Notes: generated by a model from the letters alone, not told the origin. Positions 40,182 through 48,002 are shown, counted from the first letter of the stretch. The stretch is 64,000 nucleotides of DNA from UBA2112 sp964596695 (GCA_964596695.1 CAZQVE010000001.1:124001-188000); one strand, 5' to 3'. A program made the numbers and translations.

Positions 40182-41396
40182 TTAGCTTTTCACTTTTGTC
40201 GCTTGCCTTAATATCAGCAAGCCAAATAACGCAGCGATCGCGGACGCGATAAAGATGCTTAGTTTGGCGGTCGTTACGAATTCTTTGCTGCTAAACGCCA
40301 GGTCTGTCACGAACAGCGCGACTGTAAAACCAATACCAGCGAGACTGCCGATACCTATGATATGACTCCAGCTTGCTCCTTTCGGCAGCCGGGCAAAGCC
40401 CATCTTTACCATCAACCACGAAGCGCCAAATATACCGAGCGCCTTTCCTACGACAAGCCCTGCGACGATACCGCCGCCCAAAGCGATAAACGTATCGCCG
40501 CTTATCTTGCTAAGGTCAAAGGGTATGCCTGCGCTCGCGAACGCGAACAGCGGAACCACCACTAGCGTGCTAAACGGAATCATTGCGCGTTCGGCCTTCT
40601 CTGCGACTTGTTCTTCGGGGTGTTTGCGACTGCTCATCGGCGCGATTAGTCCAAGCAGCGCACCGATAATACTTGGGTGTACGCCAGACGACAGAGCCAA
40701 GAGCCACAGTATGACTCCGCCAGCAATAAATGCCCACACCGGCAGTTGTCTTCGCTTACCCAGCGCATACATCAGTAGCGCAATCACGGACACGGCCGCC
40801 AGGGCGGTGAGATTAAGATCAGTATTGTAAAAGAGAGCAATAACGACAATAGCGAGAATATCGTCCACGATAGCAAGCGCCAAGATAAAGATACGAACCG
40901 ACGACGGTATACGGTTTCCGAGCAGTGCCAATACGCCTACCGCCAACGCGATATCCGTTGCGGTCGGAATCGCCCAACCAGCAATCGTTTCCTTCCCTGC
41001 GTTGAACGCGGTAAACAAAAGCGCGGGTGCAAGCATGCCGCCAACCGCAGCAGCAAATGGCAAGACTGCCGTTCGTTTATGCCGCAGGTCTCCATGCACA
41101 AGCTCCCTCTTTAGCTCCAGCCCGACAACGAGGAAAAAGAATACCATCAGGCCTTCGCTGACCCAGTGCAGCAGATCAAGCGATACGTTCCAACTACCGA
41201 CACCGACGACAAGGCTCGTATGAAGCAAGGCTTCGTACCATGGCGCGATCGGCGTGTTTGCAGCCAGCAAAGCCAAGGCAACGGCAACTAGAATCAGTTT
41301 GCCGCTGATCGCTTCGTCTTTGAGTAGATATTCAGTCAGCGCCGATAGTTGGTTCGGGCGTAATAATCGTGCAAAATTAAGAAGTTTGTCTTTCAT
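40182..41396 (-). CDS. nhaA: NhaA-type Na+/H+ antiporter
   Basis: A 404-residue membrane antiporter that exports Na+ in exchange for H+. Typical NhaA features: ISGKLILVAVALALLAANTPIAPWYE at the start, WVSEGLMVFFFLVVGLELKRELVHGDLR near 75-105, IPTATDIALAVGVLALLG near 145, and the ion-binding Asp pair in LALAIVDDILAIVVIALFY near 172-190. The length is normal for the family. TATAAT lies 10 bases before the ATG. Confidence 0.93.
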   Translation of the reverse strand: MKDKLLNFARLLRPNQLSALTEYLLKDEAISGKLILVAVALALLAANTPIAPWYEALLHTSLVVGVGSWNVSLDLLHWVSEGLMVFFFLVVGLELKRELVHGDLRHKRTAVLPFAAAVGGMLAPALLFTAFNAGKETIAGWAIPTATDIALAVGVLALLGNRIPSSVRIFILALAIVDDILAIVVIALFYNTDLNLTALAAVSVIALLMYALGKRRQLPVWAFIAGGVILWLLALSSGVHPSIIGALLGLIAPMSSRKHPEEQVAEKAERAMIPFSTLVVVPLFAFASAGIPFDLSKISGDTFIALGGGIVAGLVVGKALGIFGASWLMVKMGFARLPKGASWSHIIGIGSLAGIGFTVALFVTDLAFSSKEFVTTAKLSIFIASAIAALFGLLILRQATKVKS

Positions 41397-41515
41397 GGGA
41401 CGCCTAATTATAGTTAATAAACTCGTCGGTCAGACTTCCCGACACGCCTTCACTTATTCTACATGAGTACCGGCAGCCTAACAAAGGGGCATTACTTGTG
41501 GGAACCATCTTCATG

Positions 41516-41557
41516 AAGCGACATACTCCTACTTTTCATAAACTCGTTATGTCGCTT
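41516..41557. repeat. Inverted repeat in the 41.4-41.8 kb gap
   Basis: AAGCGACAT (41516-41524) and ATGTCGCTT (41549-41557) with a 24-base loop. No gene is seen in 41397-41655; the rest of the gap holds the small-RNA candidate. Confidence 0.6.
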
Positions 41558-41656
41558 ACGTTTAGATGTTAATATTACAACTAATCTAAAGAGGTGACGA
41601 TTTTAGAAACACAGAGGTAATAAGCACGAGTATATTGACTAAACATAGTAAATATG

Positions 41657-41685
41657 TTTACATGTTGTTACTGTTATGCTACTAT
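41657..41685 (+). promoter_or_regulatory. Promoter of a small RNA candidate
   Basis: TTTACA (41657-41662), 17 bases, TACTAT (41680-41685) preceded by TGC (extended -10). A start near 41691 is expected. Confidence 0.65.
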
Positions 41686-41690
41686 ATTAG

Positions 41691-41765
41691 TAACAAACAG
41701 CCATGTTTGTTTTCCTAAAGACTCTCGGCCGGTAGTTTCTAAGCTACAACGCGGGGAGTTTTTGA
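41691..41765 (+). ncRNA. Small RNA candidate, about 75 nt
   Basis: It starts after a good promoter, has a first hairpin AACAAACA-GCCA-TGTTTGTT (41692-41711), and ends in a terminator-like hairpin that starts ACTCTCGG (41721), has inner stem GTAG/CTAC, closes with GGGGAGT and runs into TTTTTGAATTT. No plausible reading frame is present. It faces the 3' end of the 41768 gene, so the two transcripts would overlap tail to tail if either reads a few bases further. Confidence 0.5.
41718..41763 (+). terminator. Terminator of the small RNA candidate
   Basis: Hairpin ACTCTC/GGGGAGT (41721-41726 with 41753-41759) and inner GTAG/CTAC, followed by five T. Confidence 0.55.
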
Positions 41766-41767
41766 AT

Positions 41768-42184
41768 TTATGAGGCTTTTCTGTCGAAAACCGACATAAA
41801 ATCTTTTCGTCCACTCCGTTTGTCTTGTTTAACCTGAACACAGAATGATACTCCATCCTTTGTAATACCATAGAATCTATGAAGAAGAACGGACATGTCG
41901 TCCTTTTTAAAAATTGTTTCTGGTTCACAATGCGTATTTCGCAACAGATCAATTGCGGCAGTATATAATTTCAATCGTTTCATGCGTACTTTTCTATGCT
42001 TCTGCATTATGTGCGTCCAAAAAAGGCTAACGAAGACTTTATCCTTTTTGAAGTAAGTCGAGCGTACATAGGGCTGTCTTTTGGTTAGATTCTCAACCTT
42101 TTTATGCTCCTTGCGAGCCAAATCAAGTACTTCATCATAAGATGAACCGGGTAGAAGAATCACCTTGGACTTGAATTGTTTCAT
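41768..42184 (-). CDS. Possible PBECR/RelE-like nuclease toxin
   Basis: A 138-residue basic protein. The pattern FWTHIMQKHRKVRMKRL (55-71), PETIFKKDDMSVLLHRFYGITKDGVSFCVQVKQ (88-120) and KDFMSVF (127-133) resembles barnase-EndoU-ColicinE5-RelE-like (PBECR) nucleases found in CPR and phages: a central His/Lys helix, then a three-stranded sheet ending in FxSVF. Catalytic residues cannot be fixed by eye. Local sequence is AT-rich compared with nhaA. A converging small RNA candidate might be an antitoxin, but no protein antitoxin is adjacent. Confidence 0.45.
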   Translation of the reverse strand: MKQFKSKVILLPGSSYDEVLDLARKEHKKVENLTKRQPYVRSTYFKKDKVFVSLFWTHIMQKHRKVRMKRLKLYTAAIDLLRNTHCEPETIFKKDDMSVLLHRFYGITKDGVSFCVQVKQDKRSGRKDFMSVFDRKAS

Positions 42185-42303
42185 TCCTCCAATTATCCCC
42201 TATTTTTAGCCTATTACAACTATGGTATAGGAAACATCCAAGCTTTCTCAAAGAGTCGTGCGACCAAACGACCAGACGACTTGGCGCACTGTCCGCCTAC
42301 TCC

Positions 42304-42543
42304 TTAGAGTACTTTTGTCATTAATTTCAGGTTTCGTATGTATTGCAGATGATCCATCTTCAGATGGTTGCTCATGTATTTCATGTGCTTTTCGACAAAA
42401 TACAAATGATCCGTTTCGATCAAGGTGGCGACTTTGGTGTTATAGACCGGACTTTCGGCCATCTTTACCAACTCTTGACGTAGTGTCTCTGCCTTTTCCG
42501 ATCGAAGAAAATCGCTTCTACTGGTACTGTTTTTTTGTAGCAT
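42304..42543 (-). CDS. Small hypothetical protein
   Basis: A 79-residue mostly helical, basic protein (MLQKNSTSRSDFLRSEKAET, then HLYFVEKHMKYMSNHLKMDH). ATG 42543 has AGGAG 9 bases upstream; a longer TTG frame from 42585 is possible. No family is recognised. It lies in the AT-richer accessory patch between the possible toxin and the NarK-like porter. Confidence 0.45.
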   Translation of the reverse strand: MLQKNSTSRSDFLRSEKAETLRQELVKMAESPVYNTKVATLIETDHLYFVEKHMKYMSNHLKMDHLQYIRNLKLMTKVL

Positions 42544-42659
42544 ATTTACCAACTCCTGTGATATCTGGCGCTCCCACCAGTCCAATCGTTAGTTTGTCGT
42601 AGAGGCTTGGCCAAAGTGTGACTAGCTGCGTCTAGTATAGCACAGAAGTGTATATTTTC

Positions 42660-43175
42660 TTACGCGTGCGAGCTACTGGGTGGCTCCGCGGGGTTGATTT
42701 TTTCTGCGGCAGATTCCAGTAATTGTTCAAGTACTACCGGAGAGATCTTTAGCCGTGCAGCTGTTTCCGATTTTGTAGGCGACTTTCCGTGTTCTATGCC
42801 TATTGCGATCCTCACGGCTTGCTTTTCTTCGTCGTCAAGCGGCTCCAGAATCTCTTCCGTGCGTCTCTGAACCTTCTTGCGAGTAAAGCCATGCAGCAAA
42901 ACCTTCGCTACCATAACTGCTTCTCTAACATGTATTTTCTTGGCAGTTTTCTTGTCGGTAACCTCGGCACCTTTTTGTCCCAGCAATCTCCCTATGTCGT
43001 CATCACTAAAATAATCCCCGTATATCTCTTTGATAACAGTTCTTGCCAGCGAATCCCTCTGCGGCCATTCCTCTGTGTAATTTTCCATTTCCATCATTGT
43101 ACTATGAATTAGCGATTGGATGAACTTTGCGAACCGATTATGACGATGGGCTTCGTAAAATCTGGTGGAGTTCAT
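42660..43175 (-). CDS. Protein with a sigma-70 region-4-like C-terminus
   Basis: A 171-residue protein. The C-terminal LDDEEKQAVRIAIGIEHGKSPTKSETAARLKISPVVLEQLLESA looks like the helix-turn-helix of sigma factor region 4 or a related response-regulator HTH. The N-terminal part (NSTRFYEAHRHNRFAKFIQSLIHS) does not resemble sigma region 2, so it is unlikely to be a complete sigma factor. ATG 43175 lies 11 bases after the NarK-like stop; a longer frame would overlap it. The role is possibly regulatory. Confidence 0.5.
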   Translation of the reverse strand: MNSTRFYEAHRHNRFAKFIQSLIHSTMMEMENYTEEWPQRDSLARTVIKEIYGDYFSDDDIGRLLGQKGAEVTDKKTAKKIHVREAVMVAKVLLHGFTRKKVQRRTEEILEPLDDEEKQAVRIAIGIEHGKSPTKSETAARLKISPVVLEQLLESAAEKINPAEPPSSSHA

Positions 43176-43185
43176 TAAAAAGAAG

Positions 43186-44364
43186 TCAGTACTTCGCGGT
43201 AAAGCCAAATAAGCGCCGTAAGCTAAAAAACAACCCCACACTGACAAGAGCCAGCAGTCCTAGCGCAGCTGCATACGATCCAAACAACTGATAACTAATT
43301 CCCATGACAAGTGGCGGAAAATAGCCGCCAAGGCCACCAGCCGCTCCTACTATCCCCGTCACTGCTCCGATAATCGTCGGCGGGCACCGATGCCCGATAA
43401 TGGCAAACACGGCACCATTACCGATGCCCAGAACAGCCGCCAGCCCCAAATACGCCACCGTGCCAAACGGCACTAACTCGAGCGGCATAGCTGCGAATGC
43501 CGCCAGGATAAACATGGCCAAGCACACTGCTCGTACCACGACCAGGCCGCTAAGGCGATCGCTCAACCAACCTCCAATCGGTCTCACTACGGTCGCTAAC
43601 ACTACAAACCCAGCAGCACGAACTGCTGCGTCTGCTGGAGTAAGTCCGTAAGATTGGTTAAGTAGCACGGGCAAGTACAAACCGAGTGCTACGAACGCCC
43701 CGAATGTTAGTCCGTATAGCAGCGACAACTTCCATGTCAGCTCCCATTCCAGCGCCGCCCAAAGTCGTTTGATACCGCTGCCCTTTGCACGCCGCCACGA
43801 CGGACTCTCATGACCAAACACCCACGTCACAGCGCCGCTTATTAGTAGCATGACGACTATGATCAGGAACATGTTTTGGCGTCCCAACGTTTCGGCCATC
43901 CATGGCGTCATCAGTCCTGACACCGCTGTGCCGGCGTTGCCGAGCGCATATACGCCCAAAGCAAAACCACGTTGGCGCTTGGGAAACCAGGCGGTGATAA
44001 ACGGTATACCAGCGGCGAAGGACGCGCCCGCCACGCCCAGCCCTACAGCCGCCGCGAGCAAGGTATTATAACTGTCAACGAATATCAGACTGCTCACCAC
44101 GGCAGCAGCGAGCATACAAACGACCGCGAACAGCCGCCGACCACCATAATGATCGGCGAGCAATCCGATCGGTATGCGCCCAAGCGATCCGACAAGCACT
44201 GGCGCCGCTACCAGCATCGACACCGCCATCGGCGACAATTCAAACGCATGTTTATATGAGGTTGCAAGCGGAGATATAAGCGACCATGCCCAGAAATTTA
44301 CAGCCAGCAAACCGGTGGCAGTAACGAGCGATACATACTTTTCCCCACCCGTACGACGAGCCAT
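43186..44364 (-). CDS. NarK/NasA-type nitrate/nitrite porter (MFS)
   Basis: A 392-residue 12-helix MFS protein. The nitrate-porter signatures are visible: GVAGASFAAGIPFITAWFPKRQRGFALGVYALGNAGTAVSG (about 110-150) and the second-half GAVTGIVGAAGGLGGYFPPLVMG (about 336-358), both containing the small-residue nitrate motif. No nitrate or nitrite reductase is in the window. ATG 44364 is favoured by GGGAGG upstream; ATG 44391 is the alternative. It lies divergent from VKOR. Confidence 0.82.
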   Translation of the reverse strand: MARRTGGEKYVSLVTATGLLAVNFWAWSLISPLATSYKHAFELSPMAVSMLVAAPVLVGSLGRIPIGLLADHYGGRRLFAVVCMLAAAVVSSLIFVDSYNTLLAAAVGLGVAGASFAAGIPFITAWFPKRQRGFALGVYALGNAGTAVSGLMTPWMAETLGRQNMFLIIVVMLLISGAVTWVFGHESPSWRRAKGSGIKRLWAALEWELTWKLSLLYGLTFGAFVALGLYLPVLLNQSYGLTPADAAVRAAGFVVLATVVRPIGGWLSDRLSGLVVVRAVCLAMFILAAFAAMPLELVPFGTVAYLGLAAVLGIGNGAVFAIIGHRCPPTIIGAVTGIVGAAGGLGGYFPPLVMGISYQLFGSYAAALGLLALVSVGLFFSLRRLFGFTAKY

Positions 44365-44439
44365 GCTAGACAGAAGCCTCCCGCGCGTCATGAATATGAA
44401 GACGACTGCGTATAAGTAAAAACAAGTAGCGACGTACGT

Positions 44440-44459
44440 ATTTCATTATGCTATGAAAT
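44440..44459. promoter_or_regulatory. Dyad between the NarK-like and VKOR genes
   Basis: ATTTCAT (44440-44446) and ATGAAAT (44453-44459) around a 6-base spacer, in the divergent intergenic region. A possible operator. Confidence 0.4.
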
Positions 44460-44486
44460 CTATCATACTAATCCTAGGATTGATAG

Positions 44487-45104
44487 ATGAAAAGGATAAA
44501 TAAAGAAAAACTAATGTTACAAAATGTGTTGCCGTACATTCTTATTGTGGCTGGCGTTCTGGGTTCTGTCGCCTCTTTCGTACTGACTCACGAGAAAATC
44601 CATGTACTGCAGGATCCGACCTACACTCCTTCTTGCAACATCAACCCGATACTTAGTTGCGGCTCAGTAATGAATTCCTCACAGGCAGATTTATTTGGCG
44701 TACCAAATACTGTATTCGGCTTGGTGGCATTTAGCATGCTGTTGACATTCGGTTTGTTGCTAGCTAGCGGCGCAAGAGTCGGTCGGTGGGTATGGATAGG
44801 GGCGCAAATTGCGGCGACTGTCGGCGTCGTCTTCATGCATTACTTATTTTTTCAAGGCGTCTATGTGATACATGCGATCTGCCCCTGGTGTTTTGTGGTA
44901 TGGATCATTACCATTCCGGTTTTCTGGTATATCACGCTTTATAACCTGAAGGAGAGAATTATCGCTCTGCCTTCCGCGTTGACATCCGTAAGTGCTTTTG
45001 TACAAAAGCACCACGGCGACATCCTAATTATCTGGTACTTAATAATTTTCGGCATACTCTTGCAGCGCTTTTGGTACTTTTGGGCCACACTATTGCCGCA
45101 GTAG
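44487..45104 (+). CDS. VKOR-family disulfide reoxidation protein
   Basis: A 205-residue membrane protein with five predicted helices. The loop cysteine pair is at 50 and 58 (CNINPILSCGSVM), and the active CPWC is at 132-135. Bacterial VKOR homologues reoxidise DsbA-like proteins with quinone. The DsbA-like protein at 18696 is the obvious partner, which fits the many cysteine pairs in exported proteins here. A TAGGAT lies 6 bases before the ATG (leaderless type). Confidence 0.9.
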   Translation: MKRINKEKLMLQNVLPYILIVAGVLGSVASFVLTHEKIHVLQDPTYTPSCNINPILSCGSVMNSSQADLFGVPNTVFGLVAFSMLLTFGLLLASGARVGRWVWIGAQIAATVGVVFMHYLFFQGVYVIHAICPWCFVVWIITIPVFWYITLYNLKERIIALPSALTSVSAFVQKHHGDILIIWYLIIFGILLQRFWYFWATLLPQ

Positions 45105-45131
45105 GCAGCTAAGCATCACTCTGGCGACTAC

Positions 45132-45157
45132 CGCCAGACGTACTGGCGAGTCGCTGG
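45132..45157. repeat. 26-base nested hairpin repeat, copy 1
   Basis: CGCCAG/CTGGCG, nested inside GCGACT (45124-45129) and AGTCGC (45149-45154). A near-identical element (CGCCAGAC, 3 bases, CTGG, CGAGTCGCTGG) is at 46849-46875. Confidence 0.6.
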
Positions 45158-45164
45158 TCGGGGG

Positions 45165-45536
45165 TCATGAACTTGGTAGCGCGGTTTGCTGGTGAGTTAG
45201 CATTTTCCAGTGCTTACCCTCGCGACGTACATAAACGCTACCTACATACGCGTGAAATTTGTCATCGCCATGCGATGCTTGCACCTCATAACATAGCTCC
45301 ACACTATTATCGTCAATATGTAAGACCTTGCTATTGGTAATATCATACTTTTTCCATGGAGCAGACTCTGAAATCATTGGAATTACCGATGCCTTGTCTA
45401 GCATGCCCCCATCAAATGGAAGTATCAATATACCAGCATCATCGAAGTTGTCTTCATAGTATTTACCGCCGTCTGGATCCCCAGCCGCAGCCCAAAATCC
45501 GCGTTCTAAGTCTATAAACTGCTGACTATCATTCAC
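45165..45536 (-). CDS. NTF2/SnoaL-like (DUF4440-type) protein
   Basis: A 123-residue single-domain cone-barrel protein: LERGFWAAAGDPDGGKYYEDNFDDAGILILP, then VELCYEVQASHGDDKFHAYVGSVYVRREGKHWKMLTHQQT, the usual C-terminal end of the SnoaL/DUF4440 group. Members bind or isomerise small molecules; the ligand is unknown. The start is GTG, exactly 6 bases after TATAAT, with no ribosome site, so the mRNA should be leaderless. Confidence 0.75.
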   Translation of the reverse strand: MNDSQQFIDLERGFWAAAGDPDGGKYYEDNFDDAGILILPFDGGMLDKASVIPMISESAPWKKYDITNSKVLHIDDNSVELCYEVQASHGDDKFHAYVGSVYVRREGKHWKMLTHQQTALPSS

Positions 45537-45542
45537 TGCATT

Positions 45543-45548
45543 ATTATA
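45543..45548 (-). promoter_or_regulatory. -10 element 6 bases before a GTG start
   Basis: TATAAT (45548-45543) followed by AATGCA and GTG at 45536. One of the cleanest leaderless starts in the window. Confidence 0.6.
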
Positions 45549-45594
45549 ACAAACGGGCTGAGAGAGGCTGAGAGGACGGTCCTCTTATAACCAA

Positions 45595-45618
45595 GAAAAC
45601 ACCCTGTCGGGTGTCTTC
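45595..45618 (-). terminator. Terminator of the methyltransferase gene
   Basis: ACACCC/GGGTGT with loop GACA on the minus strand, followed by TTTTCTT. Confidence 0.65.
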
Positions 45619-45680
45619 TCATAGCTCACAACGATAGAGGAAGTTATAACCGTAATTAAGCAAGACCTAGCACGGACTAT

Positions 45681-46256
45681 TTAGCTTCTCTCTACAATGC
45701 ACGACATAACATGCCAGTGTTTCTTGCTGCCATTAGCCATCTTGCCATCATACTCAACTTCTTTGAACAGCAGCTGTTTATTGTCTCCGAACAATTTCTT
45801 CGCTGATTTTTCATCAAAGAAAGTCATGTTTTTATTTGTTGCCCATTCGTCGTTCGAGCCAAACAACTGAAAGGCGAATATCCCACCGGGTTTAAGTGAT
45901 TTTATAATTCTACTAAAAGTGTCTCTGGAGTTACTAGGTTCAATAAACGGCAGCGCAAACATCGCAATGATAAAATCGTATTTCTCATTTCCATAGCTAT
46001 AGTCCTCCATATTAGATACCTCAGCCGTAAGATTGGTTGAACCAATCATTGCTGCGATTTCCTGGATTTCTCGATTAGAATCAATAGCCACAACATTAAA
46101 ACCACGACTCAACATGTCTTTTGTTTCATTGCATGCCCCAGCGCCTATATCTAACGCCAGAACATTATCTGATTGGATAAACTTAAGTGCCTCCACATAT
46201 AACTCTCGTGGGGGATTATTTTTGGTGTCTTGATTATACAAACTCCAACGACTCAT
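45681..46256 (-). CDS. Class I SAM-dependent methyltransferase
   Basis: A 191-residue Rossmann methyltransferase. Motif I reads VLALDIGAGACNETKDMLSRGF (32-53) and motif II is VVAIDSNREI (55-64). The post-II region EDYSYGNEKYDFIIAMFALPFI (83-104) matches small-molecule methyltransferases of the UbiE/TehB type. Substrate unknown. Sequence is AT-richer than neighbours, suggesting recent gain. The ATG is 6 bases after GATAAT. Confidence 0.8.
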   Translation of the reverse strand: MSRWSLYNQDTKNNPPRELYVEALKFIQSDNVLALDIGAGACNETKDMLSRGFNVVAIDSNREIQEIAAMIGSTNLTAEVSNMEDYSYGNEKYDFIIAMFALPFIEPSNSRDTFSRIIKSLKPGGIFAFQLFGSNDEWATNKNMTFFDEKSAKKLFGDNKQLLFKEVEYDGKMANGSKKHWHVMSCIVERS

Positions 46257-46277
46257 ATTCAGATTATCTCACAAAGC

Positions 46278-46307
46278 AAAAACACTATGTTTTCACATAG
46301 TGTTTTT
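46278..46307. terminator. Strong AT-rich hairpin with T-runs on both strands
   Basis: AAAAACACTATG/CATAGTGTTTTT, 12-base-pair arms. It lies just upstream of the methyltransferase -10 element, so it separates transcripts rather than ending a nearby gene. Confidence 0.7.
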
Positions 46308-46427
46308 GCTTGGCTCAGCATACCGGTGTTGAGCCTTGCATTCTTACTTACGCTTGCTTATCCATTTTTAATATAGTTACATTAGGTAGCTTACCGCTTT
46401 TTGACAAACAAGAGATAAGGAAGGGCT

Positions 46428-46742
46428 ATGAAGGCCACTTTTATTGAAAGTAGCTCTGGAGTTATCGTCGATTTCACAGAACTGGGCTTCAAGTTCGGGT
46501 TCGAGGATGTCAACAACTGTGCCATGGTGCAGATGCAACTGAACTTTCTCGTCGGTCGGTTTTTGCCAACAAACAACGGTGTCCAGTTCCTCCTGGAAAA
46601 GAGCGTCGATGTCACAGACGAACTCATGGGAACTCTTCACTCAGTCTTCTTGGCAGTATGGGGACCCTCCGTTCTCGAGTTCGATCTTGATGGCGCGCAC
46701 TACGTCATGACGGCCACCGGCCACACGGTATCGATCAGGTAA
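46428..46742 (+). CDS. Hypothetical 104-residue protein
   Basis: A small protein with a predicted beta-rich fold (FIESSSGVIVDFTELGFKFGFED, then LLEKSVDVTDELM and LEFDLDGAHYVMTATG). No family is recognised. A good ribosome site (AAGGAAGG, 4 bases before ATG) and an own terminator support it as a real, singly transcribed gene. Confidence 0.55.
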   Translation: MKATFIESSSGVIVDFTELGFKFGFEDVNNCAMVQMQLNFLVGRFLPTNNGVQFLLEKSVDVTDELMGTLHSVFLAVWGPSVLEFDLDGAHYVMTATGHTVSIR

Positions 46743-46795
46743 CCCCGCCTCTCTTCACTGCATCAATTACGAGCCCCGAACCCCGTAGCAGACAA

Positions 46796-46830
46796 CAGTC
46801 TCCGGTGCGTCCGGGGCTGTTTGCTTTATT
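46796..46830 (+). terminator. Terminator of the 46428 gene
   Basis: CAGTCTC/GGGGCTG stem with wobble pairs and a CCGG-rich loop, followed by TTTGCTTT. Confidence 0.55.
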
Positions 46831-46848
46831 GGCCTGATGGATAGCTGT

Positions 46849-46875
46849 CGCCAGACTAGCTGGGCGAGTCGCTGG
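46849..46875. repeat. Nested hairpin repeat, copy 2
   Basis: It shares CGCCAGAC and CGAGTCGCTGG with the element at 45132-45157, 1.7 kb away, with one extra base. Confidence 0.55.
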
Positions 46876-46896
46876 GTACTAGCCCACTGCCCAGTA

Positions 46897-46939
46897 GCCA
46901 CGTAAAAACCCCACCTTGGGGGTGGGGGCTTTACGTGGC
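46897..46939. repeat. Strong inverted repeat downstream of the 46428 gene
   Basis: GCCACGTAAA/TTTACGTGGC outer arms with inner CCCCACC/GGTGGGG. No clear T-run; possibly a second terminator or structured RNA. Confidence 0.6.
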
Positions 46940-47032
46940 TCTGCTTCATGGTCTTGAACCTTATGATTTCTCCCATACTTACTCTCAACCACAAATATAT
47001 TCTTAACTCCGTATTAGGTTTCTTGACGGAAA

Positions 47033-47815
47033 CTAGAGCTCTGCTTTCTCTTTCAGTTCATCGTTCGACATGGGCGTAGATAGTAAATCGGCAGGAGTAG
47101 CAGAGGTTTTAGAAGCAATCATTGCGCAATAGAACATACCTCTCGAATATCTGGCGTGGTCAATTCTTTTCTTTCCTTCTATCTTCTCTATTATTGCAAT
47201 GTCAACGTCCTCTTTCATGTTTTCTGAGATTTCATACGGTAGTTGTAGCAGATCGACTTTAGGCCTTGGGATTAAATCGAGAGCATAAAGGCCCGCTGCT
47301 ATGCTGGCTAATCTTTTGACGCAATGTTTGACGAAATTCGGATTCGTTCCTAACTCAGAAGTTGCTCGCTCCGCAGCACCCAATTGCAAAGTAGCAAGCT
47401 CCACTGACCCCTCAAGCCAGTCCCCGTACCACGCCCCTAGGTGGGTCATAAGTATCGGATATGGAGCTCTGGCCAACTTGCCGAGACGTTCCTTTACCGA
47501 ATCTAATTGATACAAGTGAATTAATTCATGCATACCACTATAGTCAGCGTATTCCTGTTGATTCTGCTCAGTATTTAGTTCACCTGAAACAGGGTCTATT
47601 AGAAAAGAGTGTTTTTTAAACCACCGTGGATAATAGCGGAAGCTTGACTCTCCACTTCTAAAGTTCGGAGCAATGCGCCACGGTGTAACACTGATCGAAC
47701 GGCTATTTTCAAGCCGAAAATTCGGCAAAGACCCAAAGTTGTTCTCAATCAACGGTCGTGCCGAATCTATTTGGTTTTCAATCACCTGCCGCAACCGATG
47801 ATCGTATTCTTTCAT
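47033..47815 (-). CDS. Zincin-like putative metalloprotease
   Basis: A 260-residue protein with HELIH at residues 96-100, a zinc-binding HExxH motif in GMHELIHLYQL. Glu135 or Glu139 in GDWLEGSVELATL about 35-39 residues later would be a gluzincin-type third ligand. The N-terminal 90 residues show no known family, and no signal peptide or span is seen. ATG 47815 is chosen over ATG 47851 on protein layout, but this is not certain. The gene is AT-rich. The target is unknown. Confidence 0.6.
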   Translation of the reverse strand: MKEYDHRLRQVIENQIDSARPLIENNFGSLPNFRLENSRSISVTPWRIAPNFRSGESSFRYYPRWFKKHSFLIDPVSGELNTEQNQQEYADYSGMHELIHLYQLDSVKERLGKLARAPYPILMTHLGAWYGDWLEGSVELATLQLGAAERATSELGTNPNFVKHCVKRLASIAAGLYALDLIPRPKVDLLQLPYEISENMKEDVDIAIIEKIEGKKRIDHARYSRGMFYCAMIASKTSATPADLLSTPMSNDELKEKAEL

Positions 47816-47930
47816 TGCATATACGATACCATAAAATAAATTTATATACATATCACTGCTCTCGAACCAAAAGAGCTATATTCTACAATAGAGTCATCGA
47901 TCTAGAACCAACTTTTTACAAGGGGTAATA

Positions 47931-47964
47931 AGGAAAGAACCGTCCTTTCGGACGGTTCTTTCCT
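47931..47964. terminator. Strong hairpin terminator
   Basis: AGGAAAGAACCGTCC/GGACGGTTCTTTCCT, 15-base-pair arms, loop TTTC, then TTTT on the plus strand. On the minus strand it is downstream of the tRNA-Asn transcript. Confidence 0.8.
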
Positions 47965-48002
47965 GTTTTGTCAGTTGTTAAGGCTGACGATTCACTCTGC
48001 TT

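Noticed and set aside
41674..41952. 92-codon minus-strand frame overlapping the possible toxin
   Set aside because: It is out of frame with the better 138-residue gene and covers the small RNA promoter and terminator; no ribosome site.
42660..43175. Complete sigma factor
   Set aside because: Only a region-4-like HTH is visible; there is no region 2 for core binding or -10 recognition.
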